Shown piece after piece: positions 48,497 through 58,274 of a stretch of 64,000 nucleotides of DNA. The notes beneath the pieces were generated by a model. It saw only the letters and a list, made by a program, of their open reading frames with translations, searched no databases and had not been told where the DNA came from. A program made the position numbers and the translations under genes. Origin of the DNA: Synechococcus sp. LA31 (GTDB lineage: Bacteria; Cyanobacteriota; Cyanobacteriia; PCC-6307; Cyanobiaceae); the NCBI RefSeq assembly GCF_018502385.1, contig NZ_CP075523.1, positions 2,356,001 to 2,420,000 on the forward strand, written 5' to 3'. Within the stretch, counting starts at the first letter, position 1. Each line of letters opens with the position of its first letter.

Positions 48497-49855
48497 TTGC
48501 CGGACGACACCATCGCTGCTGTGGCCACGGCCATCGCCCCCGGCGAGGGCAGCGTGGCGATTGTGCGGGTGTCGGGCCCAGAGGCAGAAGCGATTGGCCA
48601 ACGGCTGTTTTCAGCACCGGGAGAACAGCCCTGGGAGAGCCATCGGGTGCTCTATGGCTACGTGTGTGATCCCGCCAGCGGCGAGCGGGTGGATGAGGCG
48701 CTGCTGCTGTTGATGCGCGCGCCGCGCAGCTTCACCCGCGAAACGGTGGTTGAGTTTCATTGCCATGGCGGCTTGATCAGCGTGCAGCGAGTGCTTGCCC
48801 TGGTGCTGGCCAGCGGTGCACGGCGCGCCCTCCCTGGCGAATTCAGCCAGCGGGCCTTTTTGAATGGCCGCCTCGATCTCACCCGCGCTGAGGCGATCAG
48901 CGAGTTGGTGACGGCCCGCAGCCGCCGAGCCGCACAGCTAGCGATGGCCGGCCTCGATGGCGGTTTGCAGGTGCGCATCGGCGCCCTGCGTGAGCGCTTG
49001 CTCGATCAGCTGGCGGAGCTGGAGGCGCGGGTGGATTTCGAAGACGATCTGCCGCCCCTCGATGGCGCGGCTGTGGCGCATGCGCTGATTGGGGTGCGAA
49101 CGGAGCTCGAGCACTTGGTGGCGGATGCCGAGCGCGGCCAGCTGCTGCGTGAGGGTCTGCGGGTTGCCATCGTGGGCCGGCCCAATGTGGGTAAATCCAG
49201 CCTGCTCAATCGGCTCAGCCGCCGAGAGCGCGCGATCGTGACCGACCTGCCCGGCACCACCCGCGATCTGGTGGAGAGCGAGCTGGTGCTTGAAGGGGTG
49301 CCCCTCACCCTGCTCGATACCGCCGGTATCCGCACCACCACTGACCGCGTGGAGCAGATCGGCATTGAACGCAGCCGTGCTGCCTTGCAGGCCGCCGATG
49401 CGGTGTTGCTGCTGTTTGATCTCAGCGCCGGCTGGTGCCGTGAGGATGAAGCCCTGCGTGCGTTGGTGCCTCCTGGCGTGCCCCTCCTGCTGGTGGGCAA
49501 CAAAGCCGATCAGCTCGCCTCGGGCGATCGCGATCGCGATGTGGTGGCGGATGTGTGCATCAGTGCCCTCACCGGTGCTGGGCAAGACACGCTGGTGCAG
49601 CAGCTGCTCAGGCGCTGCGGCCATAGCGATCCTCAGGGGGTGCAGTTGGCGCTGAACCGCCGTCAGCAAGATCTGGCAGCTGCAGCTGCAGCGAGCCTGG
49701 CCGCCAGCCTGGAGGCAGCGCAGCAACAGCTGCCCTGGGATTTCTGGACCATCGATCTGCGCGCAGCGGTGCGCGCCCTGGGGGAGATCACCGGCGAGGA
49801 GGTGAGCGAGGCGGTGTTGGAGCGGGTGTTCTCCCGCTTCTGCATTGGTAAGTGA
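48497..49855 (+). CDS. mnmE: tRNA uridine-5-carboxymethylaminomethyl GTPase MnmE
   Basis: MnmE with MnmG modifies U34 of several tRNAs. The 452-residue protein (TTG start, MPDDTIAAVATAIAPGEGSV) has the N-terminal tetrahydrofolate-binding domain (VEFHCHGGLISVQRVLALVL), helical middle, and G domain with G1 GRPNVGKSSLLN, G3 DTAGIR and G4 NKAD. It ends in FCIGK with the conserved terminal Cys. The gene is complete and normal. Confidence 0.97.
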   Translation: MPDDTIAAVATAIAPGEGSVAIVRVSGPEAEAIGQRLFSAPGEQPWESHRVLYGYVCDPASGERVDEALLLLMRAPRSFTRETVVEFHCHGGLISVQRVLALVLASGARRALPGEFSQRAFLNGRLDLTRAEAISELVTARSRRAAQLAMAGLDGGLQVRIGALRERLLDQLAELEARVDFEDDLPPLDGAAVAHALIGVRTELEHLVADAERGQLLREGLRVAIVGRPNVGKSSLLNRLSRRERAIVTDLPGTTRDLVESELVLEGVPLTLLDTAGIRTTTDRVEQIGIERSRAALQAADAVLLLFDLSAGWCREDEALRALVPPGVPLLLVGNKADQLASGDRDRDVVADVCISALTGAGQDTLVQQLLRRCGHSDPQGVQLALNRRQQDLAAAAAASLAASLEAAQQQLPWDFWTIDLRAAVRALGEITGEEVSEAVLERVFSRFCIGK

Positions 49856-49903
49856 TGGAGGTCCATTGCCGGCACACAATGAGGCCACGTCGCCGCTTCT
49901 TTG

Positions 49904-50410
49904 ATGGCTGATCCGTTGGCCGGCCTGAGCCCCTCGCAGCAGGCGCAATTGCGGTTGGTGTGTTGGGTGGCTTGTGTGGATGGAGTGTTTGCGGAGGAGG
50001 AGCGCGAGCTATTGAGTCGCCTGGCCTCACGCCTTCTACCGAGTGTTGATCCCTACGAGGCTGTGGCGGCGCTGGTGGCGCAAAACTCCGATGATCTCGA
50101 TCAGCTGGTGGCGCAGTTGAGCGGTCACGATCAGCGCCTGGCTCTGGCGAAGCTCGCCTTCGAGATGGCGTGCAGCAGCCAAGACCCTGGCGACACCAGC
50201 CCCATTAACAACGCTGAGCGCGGTGCCTATCGGCGCTTGCTGGAGGCCCTGGATCTGCCAGAGGCCGAGGTGAACGAGGCGGAATGGGCTGCACGGCAGG
50301 CCATGCAGGAAGCGCCCGCTCTGCTGGATCGGTTCAATCGCATCCTGTTTGGCTGGGGGGCCTGGCCTTCGGTGGACTCCCTGGAGTTCGCGGGCACCCA
50401 CTGGCTCTGA
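49904..50410 (+). CDS. TerB-like domain protein
   Basis: A 168-residue soluble helical protein. The first part (VCWVACVDGVFAEEERELLS) has the acidic pattern of TerB-like domains, where a DGxxxxxE motif may hold a metal ion. The second part contains a helix pair (NNAERGAYRRLLEALDLPEA). Function is unknown. Its TGA overlaps the ATG of nadC (TGATG), so translation is coupled. Confidence 0.65.
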   Translation: MADPLAGLSPSQQAQLRLVCWVACVDGVFAEEERELLSRLASRLLPSVDPYEAVAALVAQNSDDLDQLVAQLSGHDQRLALAKLAFEMACSSQDPGDTSPINNAERGAYRRLLEALDLPEAEVNEAEWAARQAMQEAPALLDRFNRILFGWGAWPSVDSLEFAGTHWL

Positions 50411-51264
50411 TGGCCTTGTCTCTGGCTCTCACCCCACAGCTGCGCGCCCAGCTCCAGGCCTGGCTGATGGAAGATCTCGGCCGCGGCGATCTCAGTGCTG
50501 CCGCGTTGCAGGGATGTCAGGGCCGCGCCCACTGGATCGCCAAGGCTCAAGGGCGCTTCTGCGGAGGTGTGCTGCTCCAGCCCTTGCTGAAGGAGCTGGA
50601 TCCCAACGGGCAGGTGCGGTTGCTGGTGGAGGAGGGGGCGCCGGTGCTATTGGGCCAGCGCTTGCTCGAGCTGGAGGGTTCGGCGGCGGCGTTGGTGGGC
50701 GTGGAGCGCACGGCACTCAATCTGGCCATGCGGTTGTCGGGCATTGCCACGGCCACCGCAGTCCTGGCGGCGGAACTGCTCCACACGGGGGTGCACCTGG
50801 CGGACACCCGCAAAACCACCCCAGGGCTGCGGGTGTTGGAGAAATACGCGGTGCGTTGCGGCGGCGGGGTGAACCACCGCATGGGCCTCGATGATGCCGC
50901 CATGCTCAAGGAAAACCACCTGGCCTGGGCCGGTGGTGTGCGCCAGGCCGTGGCGGCGGTGCAGGCCTCAGCCCCTTGGCCCGCGCGGGTGATCGTGGAG
51001 GCGGAAACGGAGCAGCAGGCCCATGAGGCGGTCGAGGCGGGGGCTGATGGGGTGCTGCTGGATGAGTTCACTCCGGAGGCTTTGGCTGCCCTGGTGCCAG
51101 TGCTACGCCGGTTGGCGGCCGGTCGGTCGGTGATCCTTGAGGCTTCCGGCGTTCAGCCCGAGCAGCTACGGGCCTATGCAGCCACGGGCATTGATCTGAT
51201 TTCCACCAGCGCGCCTGTTACCCGCAGCCGCTGGTTGGATCTGAGCATGCGCTTCGAGAACTGA
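50410..51264 (+). CDS. nadC: Nicotinate-nucleotide pyrophosphorylase (carboxylating)
   Basis: NadC turns quinolinate and PRPP into nicotinate mononucleotide in NAD synthesis. From ATG 50410 it has 284 residues. Signatures are EDLGRGDLSA at the start, ERTALNLAMRLSGIATATA, the substrate-binding DTRKTTPGLRVLEKYAVRCG, KENHLAW, and VEAGADGVLLDEFTPE with EASGVQPEQ. All are in place, so the enzyme should be active. It is the last housekeeping gene before the signalling operon. Confidence 0.96.
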   Translation: MALSLALTPQLRAQLQAWLMEDLGRGDLSAAALQGCQGRAHWIAKAQGRFCGGVLLQPLLKELDPNGQVRLLVEEGAPVLLGQRLLELEGSAAALVGVERTALNLAMRLSGIATATAVLAAELLHTGVHLADTRKTTPGLRVLEKYAVRCGGGVNHRMGLDDAAMLKENHLAWAGGVRQAVAAVQASAPWPARVIVEAETEQQAHEAVEAGADGVLLDEFTPEALAALVPVLRRLAAGRSVILEASGVQPEQLRAYAATGIDLISTSAPVTRSRWLDLSMRFEN

Positions 51265-51351
51265 GTTCAGCCCGCTTGTGTGCGGTCGCATCGGGGGCTG
51301 TTGCTTTTGCAGCGCGCCCCTTACCTTGTGGGGGCGAACTGTGGCTGCCAC

Positions 51352-52296
51352 ATGAAGTTTCCGGTGCTTCAGAGCTGGATGGTCGGCTCCGGACAGCGGC
51401 CGCTCCGCAAGCAGTTGGCCATCACGTTGTCGGCCATTTTCTCGGTGTCGATTCTGGTGGCTGTGCTGCTGTTAAATCAGCTCTTTGGCCTCCAGGCACG
51501 CAGCCTGATTGATCAGCGCTCCAGCTTCTTCATGGATGCGATGTTGGCCGTTCGGGAATACACCAGTAAAGACGTTAACCCCATTGTTGCGCCGCTGAAC
51601 GAGGGGCCGGGTGCGTTTCGTCCTGAGTCTGTACCCAGCTATTCCGCTCAGACGGTCTTCTCGTATCTGAAGGCCAAGCCCGAGTACAGGGACTATTCCT
51701 ATCGCGAAGCGGCGCTCAATCCCACAAACTTGCGCGATAAGGCCGATAGCTTTGAAACAGGGGTGATCGAGCGCTTTCGCAATGAACCATCGCTGACCAC
51801 GCTGGCGGGGGAGAAGAGCACACCGCTTGGCCCGATGCACTTTGTGGCGCGGCCGATCAAGATCACCAAAGAGAGTTGCCTGGTTTGTCACTCCACTCCG
51901 AATCGGGCGCCCGCCAGTCAACTGCTCACCTACGGCGATAGCAGCGGCTTTGGCTGGAAGCTCAATGAGATCGTGGGCGCTCAGATTGTCACGGTGCCTC
52001 AGAAAGCTGTGTTTGCGGCGAAAGACCGTTCGCTGTTCACCACAGCCTTGCTGTTTGTGATCGCGTTTGTGGCCGTAGGGCTGATCACCAACAGCGTGCT
52101 GAATCAATTGATCTTGCGCCCGATGCGTGAGATCAGCCGTAAGGCGGAGGAGGCCAGCGTCACCCCGGCCACCGTGTCGTTTGATGAGCGCAGCCGCAGC
52201 GATGAGATCGGTCTGCTGGCCCGCAGCTTTGAGCGCATGAAGCAGAGCTTGGCCATCTCGATGCAGATGCTCAAAGACCGGCAAGGGCGTCCATGA
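51352..52296 (+). CDS. Tll0287-like (DUF3365) heme-sensor protein with HAMP domain
   Basis: A 314-residue membrane protein. TM1 is at residues 22-45 and TM2 at 228-252. Between them is a periplasmic DUF3365 domain (about 50-225) with a c-type heme site CLVCH at 176-180. A HAMP domain follows (about 250-305) and then the protein ends, so it has no output domain of its own. ATG 51352 was chosen because the upstream codons are not family-like. A sensor for redox or a small ligand is the likely role. Its stop overlaps the start of the lipoprotein gene (ATGA). Confidence 0.85.
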   Translation: MKFPVLQSWMVGSGQRPLRKQLAITLSAIFSVSILVAVLLLNQLFGLQARSLIDQRSSFFMDAMLAVREYTSKDVNPIVAPLNEGPGAFRPESVPSYSAQTVFSYLKAKPEYRDYSYREAALNPTNLRDKADSFETGVIERFRNEPSLTTLAGEKSTPLGPMHFVARPIKITKESCLVCHSTPNRAPASQLLTYGDSSGFGWKLNEIVGAQIVTVPQKAVFAAKDRSLFTTALLFVIAFVAVGLITNSVLNQLILRPMREISRKAEEASVTPATVSFDERSRSDEIGLLARSFERMKQSLAISMQMLKDRQGRP

Positions 52297-53231
52297 GCGT
52301 TGCTGGGTTGGGGGTGCGGCGGCCGCTGCTGGCCGTTGCGTCGATGCTGTCGATCTTGATGGGCTGTGGGCAGCGACCTTCTGCGCAGGTGAGCCTGTGC
52401 GGCCCGACTGGTCAACTACGGGTGGGTTATGTGGGTGCTGAAGAAGGTCGTGGATCGGCGGGGCAATCCGTGTTGCTTGACCCCGATATCTCCCGGCTGC
52501 GCGATCTGCTCACCATCGCCAGTCGTTGTGAGGTGTCTCTGGAGCCGGTAGCCAGCCCGGAGCAGGCACGGCAACGGCTCGGGGCCGGCGAATGGGATCT
52601 GGCATTCCTGCCGCCGGGTCTGGCCGCGTTGGCGATGGAGGGGACAGGCAACCGTGATTACAGTCTGCTGCGCCCGCTCGGGCAGCGCAGTCAGTCACGC
52701 TCGCAGTTGTTGGTGTCGTCCGGTAGTGATCGGCGTACGCTCGCGCAATTGAACGGCGCCCGGTTAGGCCTGTTGCCGCGGGGTTCGCTCACGGGTTTTT
52801 ATCTGCCCCTTTACAACCTGCACGGGTTGCGTCTGCAGTCGGTGCACTATGCCCTCAGTTACCAAGAGTTGCTCGATCAATTGCAGGCCGGCAGGCTGGA
52901 TGTGATCGCTTGGGATGCTTCGCTGCCTGATCCCGGCGTCGATGTTCGGGTGATCGTTGATGATCCAAATCTGATCCCTGTGGGTGCGCTGGTGCTCAGT
53001 CAGCCCCTGGTGGCAGCTGACCACCAACCGTTTCTTAAGCTGCTGGATCAGAGTGCTGCCCAGCTCCCTCCCGGCCTGGGTTATGTGGCTGGAGTGTTGC
53101 CGGAAGCGCAGCGTTTGCAACGGCTACGCACGGTGGTCACCAACGTGGAGAGCTGGTCATTGCCGTTGAAAGGGCAGCCTTATGCCGTCTACGGTCGTAA
53201 ACAGCAACTCAATGCTGAGGGAGCGAATTGA
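52293..53231 (+). CDS. PhnD-like substrate-binding lipoprotein
   Basis: A 312-residue protein with a lipobox (SMLSILMGCG, Cys at about residue 25) and a type-2 periplasmic-binding fold of the PhnD/phosphonate-binding family (LRVGYVGAEEGRGSAGQSVL, VASPEQARQRLGAGEWDLAF, LNGARLGLLPRGSLTGFYLP). In this setting there is no transporter; the neighbours are a heme sensor and a cyclase-kinase, so it more likely serves ligand sensing than uptake. Its start and stop overlap both neighbours. Confidence 0.82.
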   Translation: MSVAGLGVRRPLLAVASMLSILMGCGQRPSAQVSLCGPTGQLRVGYVGAEEGRGSAGQSVLLDPDISRLRDLLTIASRCEVSLEPVASPEQARQRLGAGEWDLAFLPPGLAALAMEGTGNRDYSLLRPLGQRSQSRSQLLVSSGSDRRTLAQLNGARLGLLPRGSLTGFYLPLYNLHGLRLQSVHYALSYQELLDQLQAGRLDVIAWDASLPDPGVDVRVIVDDPNLIPVGALVLSQPLVAADHQPFLKLLDQSAAQLPPGLGYVAGVLPEAQRLQRLRTVVTNVESWSLPLKGQPYAVYGRKQQLNAEGAN

Positions 53232-55300
53232 TGGCCGGGCGTGAACGCCAGCTCAAGGCCATCGTGTTCAGCGATGTGGTCGATTCCTCCGTGAAGATCT
53301 TTGCCGATGAGCTGATTGCCATTCAGCGCATCAAAGAAGATCTGGCGTTGATTCGTGATGAGCTGCAGCGCCATGGCGGGTCCTTGGTGAAATCGCTGGG
53401 TGATGGCCTGCTGGCCACGTTCGATGGCCCCACACAGGCGCTGGAGTTTATTCAGTCCTGCGTGCAAAACCTGTCAGCGAGGGGGCGTCAATCACTGGCC
53501 CATCGCTTTGGTCTGCATACCGGCGAGATTTACGCCGATGGTGACGACATCCTCGGGCAGGGGGTGCATCTGGCCTCGCGTCTGCAGACCGTGAGCCCTG
53601 CCAATGGTGTGGCGTTTGTCCGCTCCACCTACGACCTGATCGATCCCCGTTTCCGTCGCCTGGCGCAGCCCATGGGTGAGGTGGAGCTCAAGGGGTTACC
53701 GGAGCCGATGCAGGCCTATTGCCTGGGCCAGGAGCAGTTGCTCGACTTTGCCCAGGGCCATGCGACTGAGGCGGTGCAACTGGAGATGCTGCTGGCGCAT
53801 ACGCCGTTTGAGCTGGTGCGCCCGTTGGGACGCTCTTCCGCTCAGCAGACCCTGCTGCTCCAGGAGCGGCAACGGGAGCGCCAGGCGGTGATGAAGCTGA
53901 TCCCTGCGGGACCCACGTTGGTGGAGGCCCTGCAGGTGGAGGCTGCCTGTCTGGATCGGCTGCGCCATCCCCGTATCCCGCGAGTGCTGGATGGCTATGC
54001 CCGCTCAGGGATGTTCTGCTTCATTCAGGAATACATTCCTGGCCCATCCCTCCAGGGATCGCTGGATTTGCTGCGTCGTAAGCAGCGGTTGGCAGAGTTG
54101 CTGCGGCAAGTGCTGCACGTGCTCGAGCAGGTTCATGCTGCCGGCCTGGTGCATGGCGATTTGCATCCCGCCAACCTGATCCCCCCTCAGGAGGAGGGCC
54201 CCCTCTTTCTGGTGGATTTCTCGTTGCTGAAGGCCCGCCTGGATACGGGATCCGATCAACGCTCCGCAGGGTTCACGGGTGTCTCGGAGGCGGGGCGTCC
54301 GTTTTTCTCAGCGCCGGAGCGTGCTCGCTTCGGCCGGCTGACACCAGCCGCCGACCTTTACGCCTTGGGGGTGTCGGCCTTGAGCCTCTACACCGGTCAA
54401 GATCCCGCCAGCCTCTACGACGAAGCCCAGGGCTGTTGGTCACTACAGGGGGTAGAGGCGGAGGTGGCCGGTTGGCTGGCACCCCTGCTGGAAGACCTGC
54501 CGGCCCGGCGTGTGCAGCAAGCGGCCGATGCCCTGCGGCTGCTCGATCAGCCGCCCACCGCTCCGTTGGCCAGCTCCCTCCCTGCGCTGGGGAGCCCGGC
54601 GCCCGGCCTTGGTGCACTCAGCAAGCCCGTGCTGCATCAGCAGCTGGTGAGCACCTACGGCCCGATGGTGGAGTTGCTGCTCGACAGCCAGCCCAGCGTG
54701 ATTGCGGCCGTGCAGGTGCCTGCGCTGCAGGAGCGGTTGGTGGCGGCTGGCTTGTCGCGCGCTGACGTGGAGGAGGCCTGCCGCACCGCGCAGGTGCAGC
54801 CGGAGCCGGCGGTTGCGGTCGAGCCTGAGCTCCCGCAGGCCTCCGTGCCGTCCCCTGCTCAACCGGCGGGGCCTGACCTGGGCTATATGCCGGCGCTGCG
54901 CCTTGCGATTGGTCCGATCGCTGATCTGATCTGGACGGCGGAGATGGAGCGGGCTGCGGCTGCTGATCCTCGGCGCTTGCGCGAGTTATTGCTCCAGGCC
55001 AGCGTTCCTGAGGCCGCTGTGGAGTTGTTGTTGCAGCAGGTTTCAGAGGCGGTGGCTGAGTCGGTTCCTGTCGTGGTGGAAGCCATTCAGCCCACCACCC
55101 CCGAGCAGGAGGCGCCTGCGGCCGTCGATGGGGAGCAGTTGCTGCTGCGCCTGATCGGCCCCATTGGCAGCACGGTGTGGCAAGAGGTGGCCCACTTGCC
55201 GGCGGAGCAGCGGCTGGTGGCTCTGGAAACCACCCTGCGGGGCTACGGCCTGGATGCGTTCACCCTCGCTGATCTGCGCCGGCAGCTTCAAGGGGGATGA
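53231..55300 (+). CDS. Class III nucleotide cyclase fused to a Ser/Thr-kinase-like domain and three C-terminal repeats
   Basis: The 689-residue cytoplasmic protein starts with a class III cyclase domain (about 8-165). Metal-binding Asp residues are in FSDVVDSS (Asp15) and SLGDGLLATF (Asp58), but the transition-state Asn is replaced by His113 (GQGVHLASRL). A kinase-like domain follows (190-450): Lys222 in AVMKLI, catalytic loop HGDLHPANLI (Asp310), DFS in place of DFG (Asp329), then APER and DLYALG. The P-loop is poor. Three related blocks of about 55 residues end the protein (YGPMVELLLDSQP, IGPIADLIWTAEM, IGPIGSTVWQEVA). ATG 53231 overlaps the upstream stop. Confidence 0.85.
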   Translation: MAGRERQLKAIVFSDVVDSSVKIFADELIAIQRIKEDLALIRDELQRHGGSLVKSLGDGLLATFDGPTQALEFIQSCVQNLSARGRQSLAHRFGLHTGEIYADGDDILGQGVHLASRLQTVSPANGVAFVRSTYDLIDPRFRRLAQPMGEVELKGLPEPMQAYCLGQEQLLDFAQGHATEAVQLEMLLAHTPFELVRPLGRSSAQQTLLLQERQRERQAVMKLIPAGPTLVEALQVEAACLDRLRHPRIPRVLDGYARSGMFCFIQEYIPGPSLQGSLDLLRRKQRLAELLRQVLHVLEQVHAAGLVHGDLHPANLIPPQEEGPLFLVDFSLLKARLDTGSDQRSAGFTGVSEAGRPFFSAPERARFGRLTPAADLYALGVSALSLYTGQDPASLYDEAQGCWSLQGVEAEVAGWLAPLLEDLPARRVQQAADALRLLDQPPTAPLASSLPALGSPAPGLGALSKPVLHQQLVSTYGPMVELLLDSQPSVIAAVQVPALQERLVAAGLSRADVEEACRTAQVQPEPAVAVEPELPQASVPSPAQPAGPDLGYMPALRLAIGPIADLIWTAEMERAAAADPRRLRELLLQASVPEAAVELLLQQVSEAVAESVPVVVEAIQPTTPEQEAPAAVDGEQLLLRLIGPIGSTVWQEVAHLPAEQRLVALETTLRGYGLDAFTLADLRRQLQGG

Positions 55301-55344
55301 TCACATCACCTTGAAGGCCGCCCCTGGGGGTGGTGGGTGATCCC

Positions 55345-57138
55345 ATGCTCCGCATCGCTGCAACCCTGAACAATCAGCTGCGAGCAGCGATGGAGCGTGC
55401 CTTTCCTGAGGCGGCGCCGCCGGCGGGAGGGTTCGATCCCCAGTTGGCCCCCGCCAGCAAGCCCGAGTTCGGCGATTTTCAGGCCAATGGAGCCCTGCCG
55501 CTGGCTAAACCGCTGGGGCAGCCGCCGCGGGCGATTGCCACGGCGGTGGTGGAGCAGCTGAAGGCGGATCCGAGCTTTACGGAGCTGTGCCTCGAGCCCC
55601 AGATCGCAGGACCTGGGTTCATCAACCTCACCCTGCGCCCCGAGCGGCTCGCGGCTGAAGTGCAGGCCTGCCTCCAGGACCAACGCCTTGGGGTGCCGGC
55701 TGTGCCGGGCGGCGCACCGGTGGTGGTGGATTTTTCCAGCCCCAACATCGCTAAAGAGATGCACGTGGGGCACCTGCGCTCCACGATCATTGGCGACTCG
55801 CTGGCGCGGGTGCTCGAGTTTCGCGGCCACCCGGTGTTGCGGCTCAACCATGTGGGCGACTGGGGCACCCAGTTCGGGATGCTGATCACGCATCTCAAAC
55901 AGGTGGCCCCTGAGGCGCTCGAGACTGCAGATGCGGTGGATCTGGGCGATCTCGTGGCCTTTTACCGCCAGGCCAAGCAGCGCTTCGACGACGACGAGGC
56001 CTTCCAGACCACCTCTCGTGAGGAAGTGGTGAAGCTGCAGGGCGGTGATCCGGTGTCGCTGAAGGCCTGGGGTCTGCTCTGCGATCAGAGCCGCCGTGAG
56101 TTCCAGAAGATCTACAACCGGCTCGATATTCGCCTCAGCGAGCGCGGCGAATCCTTCTACAACCCCTATCTCGAAGCAGTGGTGGCTGATTTAGAGGCCA
56201 CCGGGCTGCTGGTGATCGACGACGGCGCGCGCTGCGTGTTTCTCGAGGGTGTGAGCGGTAAGGACGGCAAGCCGCTGCCGGTGATCGTGCAGAAGAGCGA
56301 TGGCGGTTTCAACTACGCCACCACGGATCTGGCCGCCATTCGTTACCGCTTCGGCTCCTCTCCCGATGGAGATGGTGCTCGCCGCGTGATTTACGTGACC
56401 GATGCCGGCCAGGCCAATCATTTCGCCGGAGTGTTCCAAGTGGCACGCCGCGCCGGCTGGCTGCCAGACGACGGGCGACTGGAGCACGTGCCCTTCGGCC
56501 TGGTGCAGGGGGAAGACGGCAAAAAACTCAAAACGCGTGCGGGCGACACGGTGCGTTTGAAGGATCTGCTCGATGAGGCGGTGGAACGCGCCGAAGCGGA
56601 TCTGCGACGTCGTCTGGACGAGGAGGGCCGCGAAGAAGACGATGCCTTCATTGAGCACGTGGCCACCACCGTGGGATTGGCGGCGGTGAAGTACGCCGAC
56701 CTCAGCCAGAACCGGATCACCAATTACCAGTTCAGCTTTGATCGGATGTTGGCCCTGCAGGGCAACACGGCCCCCTACTTGCTCTACGCGGTGGTCCGCA
56801 TTGCCGGCATCGCCCGCAAAGGTGGTGACCTGGAAGGAACATCGGCGCCGGAAGCCCAATCCCTCAGCTTCACCGAGCCGCAGGAGTGGGCCCTGGTGCG
56901 GGAGCTGCTCAAGTTCGATGCGGTGATCGCTGAGGTGGAGGAAGAGCTGCTCCCCAACCGCCTCTGCACCTATCTGTTCGAACTGAGCCAGGTGTTCAAC
57001 CGCTTCTACGACCAGGTGCCGGTGCTCAAGGCGGAAGACCCGGCCCGTTCCTCCCGCTTGGCTCTCTGTCGCCTCACCGCCGACACCCTCAAACTGGGAT
57101 TGGGCCTGCTGGGGATTTCCACCCTGGAGCGGATGTGA
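55345..57138 (+). CDS. argS: Arginyl-tRNA synthetase
   Basis: A 597-residue class I synthetase. It has the N-terminal additional domain (residues 1-105), the HIGH-like [20 protein letters not shown] after [27 protein letters not shown], and the KMSKS equivalent KKLKTRAGD. The C-terminal DALR anticodon-binding domain is complete. ATG 55345 begins [16 protein letters not shown] as in related proteins. hisC follows 4 bases after the stop. Confidence 0.97.
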   Translation: MLRIAATLNNQLRAAMERAFPEAAPPAGGFDPQLAPASKPEFGDFQANGALPLAKPLGQPPRAIATAVVEQLKADPSFTELCLEPQIAGPGFINLTLRPERLAAEVQACLQDQRLGVPAVPGGAPVVVDFSSPNIAKEMHVGHLRSTIIGDSLARVLEFRGHPVLRLNHVGDWGTQFGMLITHLKQVAPEALETADAVDLGDLVAFYRQAKQRFDDDEAFQTTSREEVVKLQGGDPVSLKAWGLLCDQSRREFQKIYNRLDIRLSERGESFYNPYLEAVVADLEATGLLVIDDGARCVFLEGVSGKDGKPLPVIVQKSDGGFNYATTDLAAIRYRFGSSPDGDGARRVIYVTDAGQANHFAGVFQVARRAGWLPDDGRLEHVPFGLVQGEDGKKLKTRAGDTVRLKDLLDEAVERAEADLRRRLDEEGREEDDAFIEHVATTVGLAAVKYADLSQNRITNYQFSFDRMLALQGNTAPYLLYAVVRIAGIARKGGDLEGTSAPEAQSLSFTEPQEWALVRELLKFDAVIAEVEEELLPNRLCTYLFELSQVFNRFYDQVPVLKAEDPARSSRLALCRLTADTLKLGLGLLGISTLERM

Positions 57139-57142
57139 GCGC

Positions 57143-58249
57143 ATGACGCACGATCAGAGCAGCGCGGTGGGCTCGTTTCCTCAGCCCCGCGCCGAGGTGG
57201 AGAGCCTGCACGCCTACAGCGCACCGCTGGAGGGGCGGCGTCAGATGCTGCGGCTCGATTTCAACGAGAACACCATCGGCCCGAGCCCGCAGGTGGTGGA
57301 AGCGTTGCGCGCCATCCCTGCTGATCACATCGCCATTTATCCCGAATACGACGGCCTGCAACAGGCGGTGATCGCCAACCTGGATTTGCCGCTGCAGCCC
57401 GATCAGGTGGGCTTGTTTAACGGCGTGGATGCCGCGATTCACGCCATCTTTCATGCCTATGGCGACCGTGGTGAGACGTTGCTCACCACATCTCCCACCT
57501 TTGGTTATTACACCCCCTGCGCGCAGATGCAGGGCATGGTGATTCAGGCCATTCCCTATGAAGGCGCCGCGTTTGCCTTTCCGCTCGAGGCGATCCGCAA
57601 CGCGCTGGAGTCCACCCCTCGGCTGCTGTTGATCTGCAACCCCAATAACCCCACCGGCACGCGCCTGGCGCCGCAGCAGATCCTGGAGCTGGCTGCCGCT
57701 GCCCCGCAAACCTTGGTGGTGGTCGATGAGCTCTACGAGGCCTTCACCGGCGACAGCGTGCTGCCCCTGGCCGATTTCAGCGCTCTGTCCAATCTTCTGG
57801 TGCTTCGCTCCCTGGCTAAAACGGCCGGTTTGGCAGGCCTGCGCATCGGTTTTGCCATCGGCCACTCCGCCGTGGTGGATCGCATCAGCCGGGTCACTGG
57901 CCCCTACGACATCAACAGCTTTGCGGTGACAGCCGCCTTCGCCGCGCTTCAGGATCAGGCCTACACCGATGGCTACGTGGCTGAGGTGATCGAGGCCCGA
58001 ACCTGGATGGCGGAGCAGTTGCAAGCTGCCGGGGTGCGCCATCACGTGGAGGGTGGCAACTATCTGCTGCTCTGGCCTCAACATGATCCGGCTGTCGTGG
58101 ATCAGCAGCTGCGCGCAGCCGGGATCCTGGTGCGGGCGATGACGGGTAAGCCTTTGATCGATGGTTCCCTCAGGGTGAGCATCGGCACAAGGGAACAGAT
58201 GCAGCGGTTCTGGGCGGCCTACCGGCAGATCGAATCGATCCCGGGATAA
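57143..58249 (+). CDS. hisC: Histidinol-phosphate aminotransferase
   Basis: A 368-residue fold-type I aminotransferase: RLDFNENTIGPSPQVVEALR, ICNPNNPTGTRLAPQQILEL, VVVDELYEAF, the PLP lysine in RSLAKTAGLAGLRIGFA and C-terminal LRVSIGTREQMQRF. The sequence fits HisC in histidine synthesis, though aromatic aminotransferases look alike. The 4-base gap to argS suggests joint transcription. It converges on the MBL-like gene. Confidence 0.88.
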   Translation: MTHDQSSAVGSFPQPRAEVESLHAYSAPLEGRRQMLRLDFNENTIGPSPQVVEALRAIPADHIAIYPEYDGLQQAVIANLDLPLQPDQVGLFNGVDAAIHAIFHAYGDRGETLLTTSPTFGYYTPCAQMQGMVIQAIPYEGAAFAFPLEAIRNALESTPRLLLICNPNNPTGTRLAPQQILELAAAAPQTLVVVDELYEAFTGDSVLPLADFSALSNLLVLRSLAKTAGLAGLRIGFAIGHSAVVDRISRVTGPYDINSFAVTAAFAALQDQAYTDGYVAEVIEARTWMAEQLQAAGVRHHVEGGNYLLLWPQHDPAVVDQQLRAAGILVRAMTGKPLIDGSLRVSIGTREQMQRFWAAYRQIESIPG

Positions 58250-58274
58250 AGCCCCCTGCTTTGTCGTCGAACGA

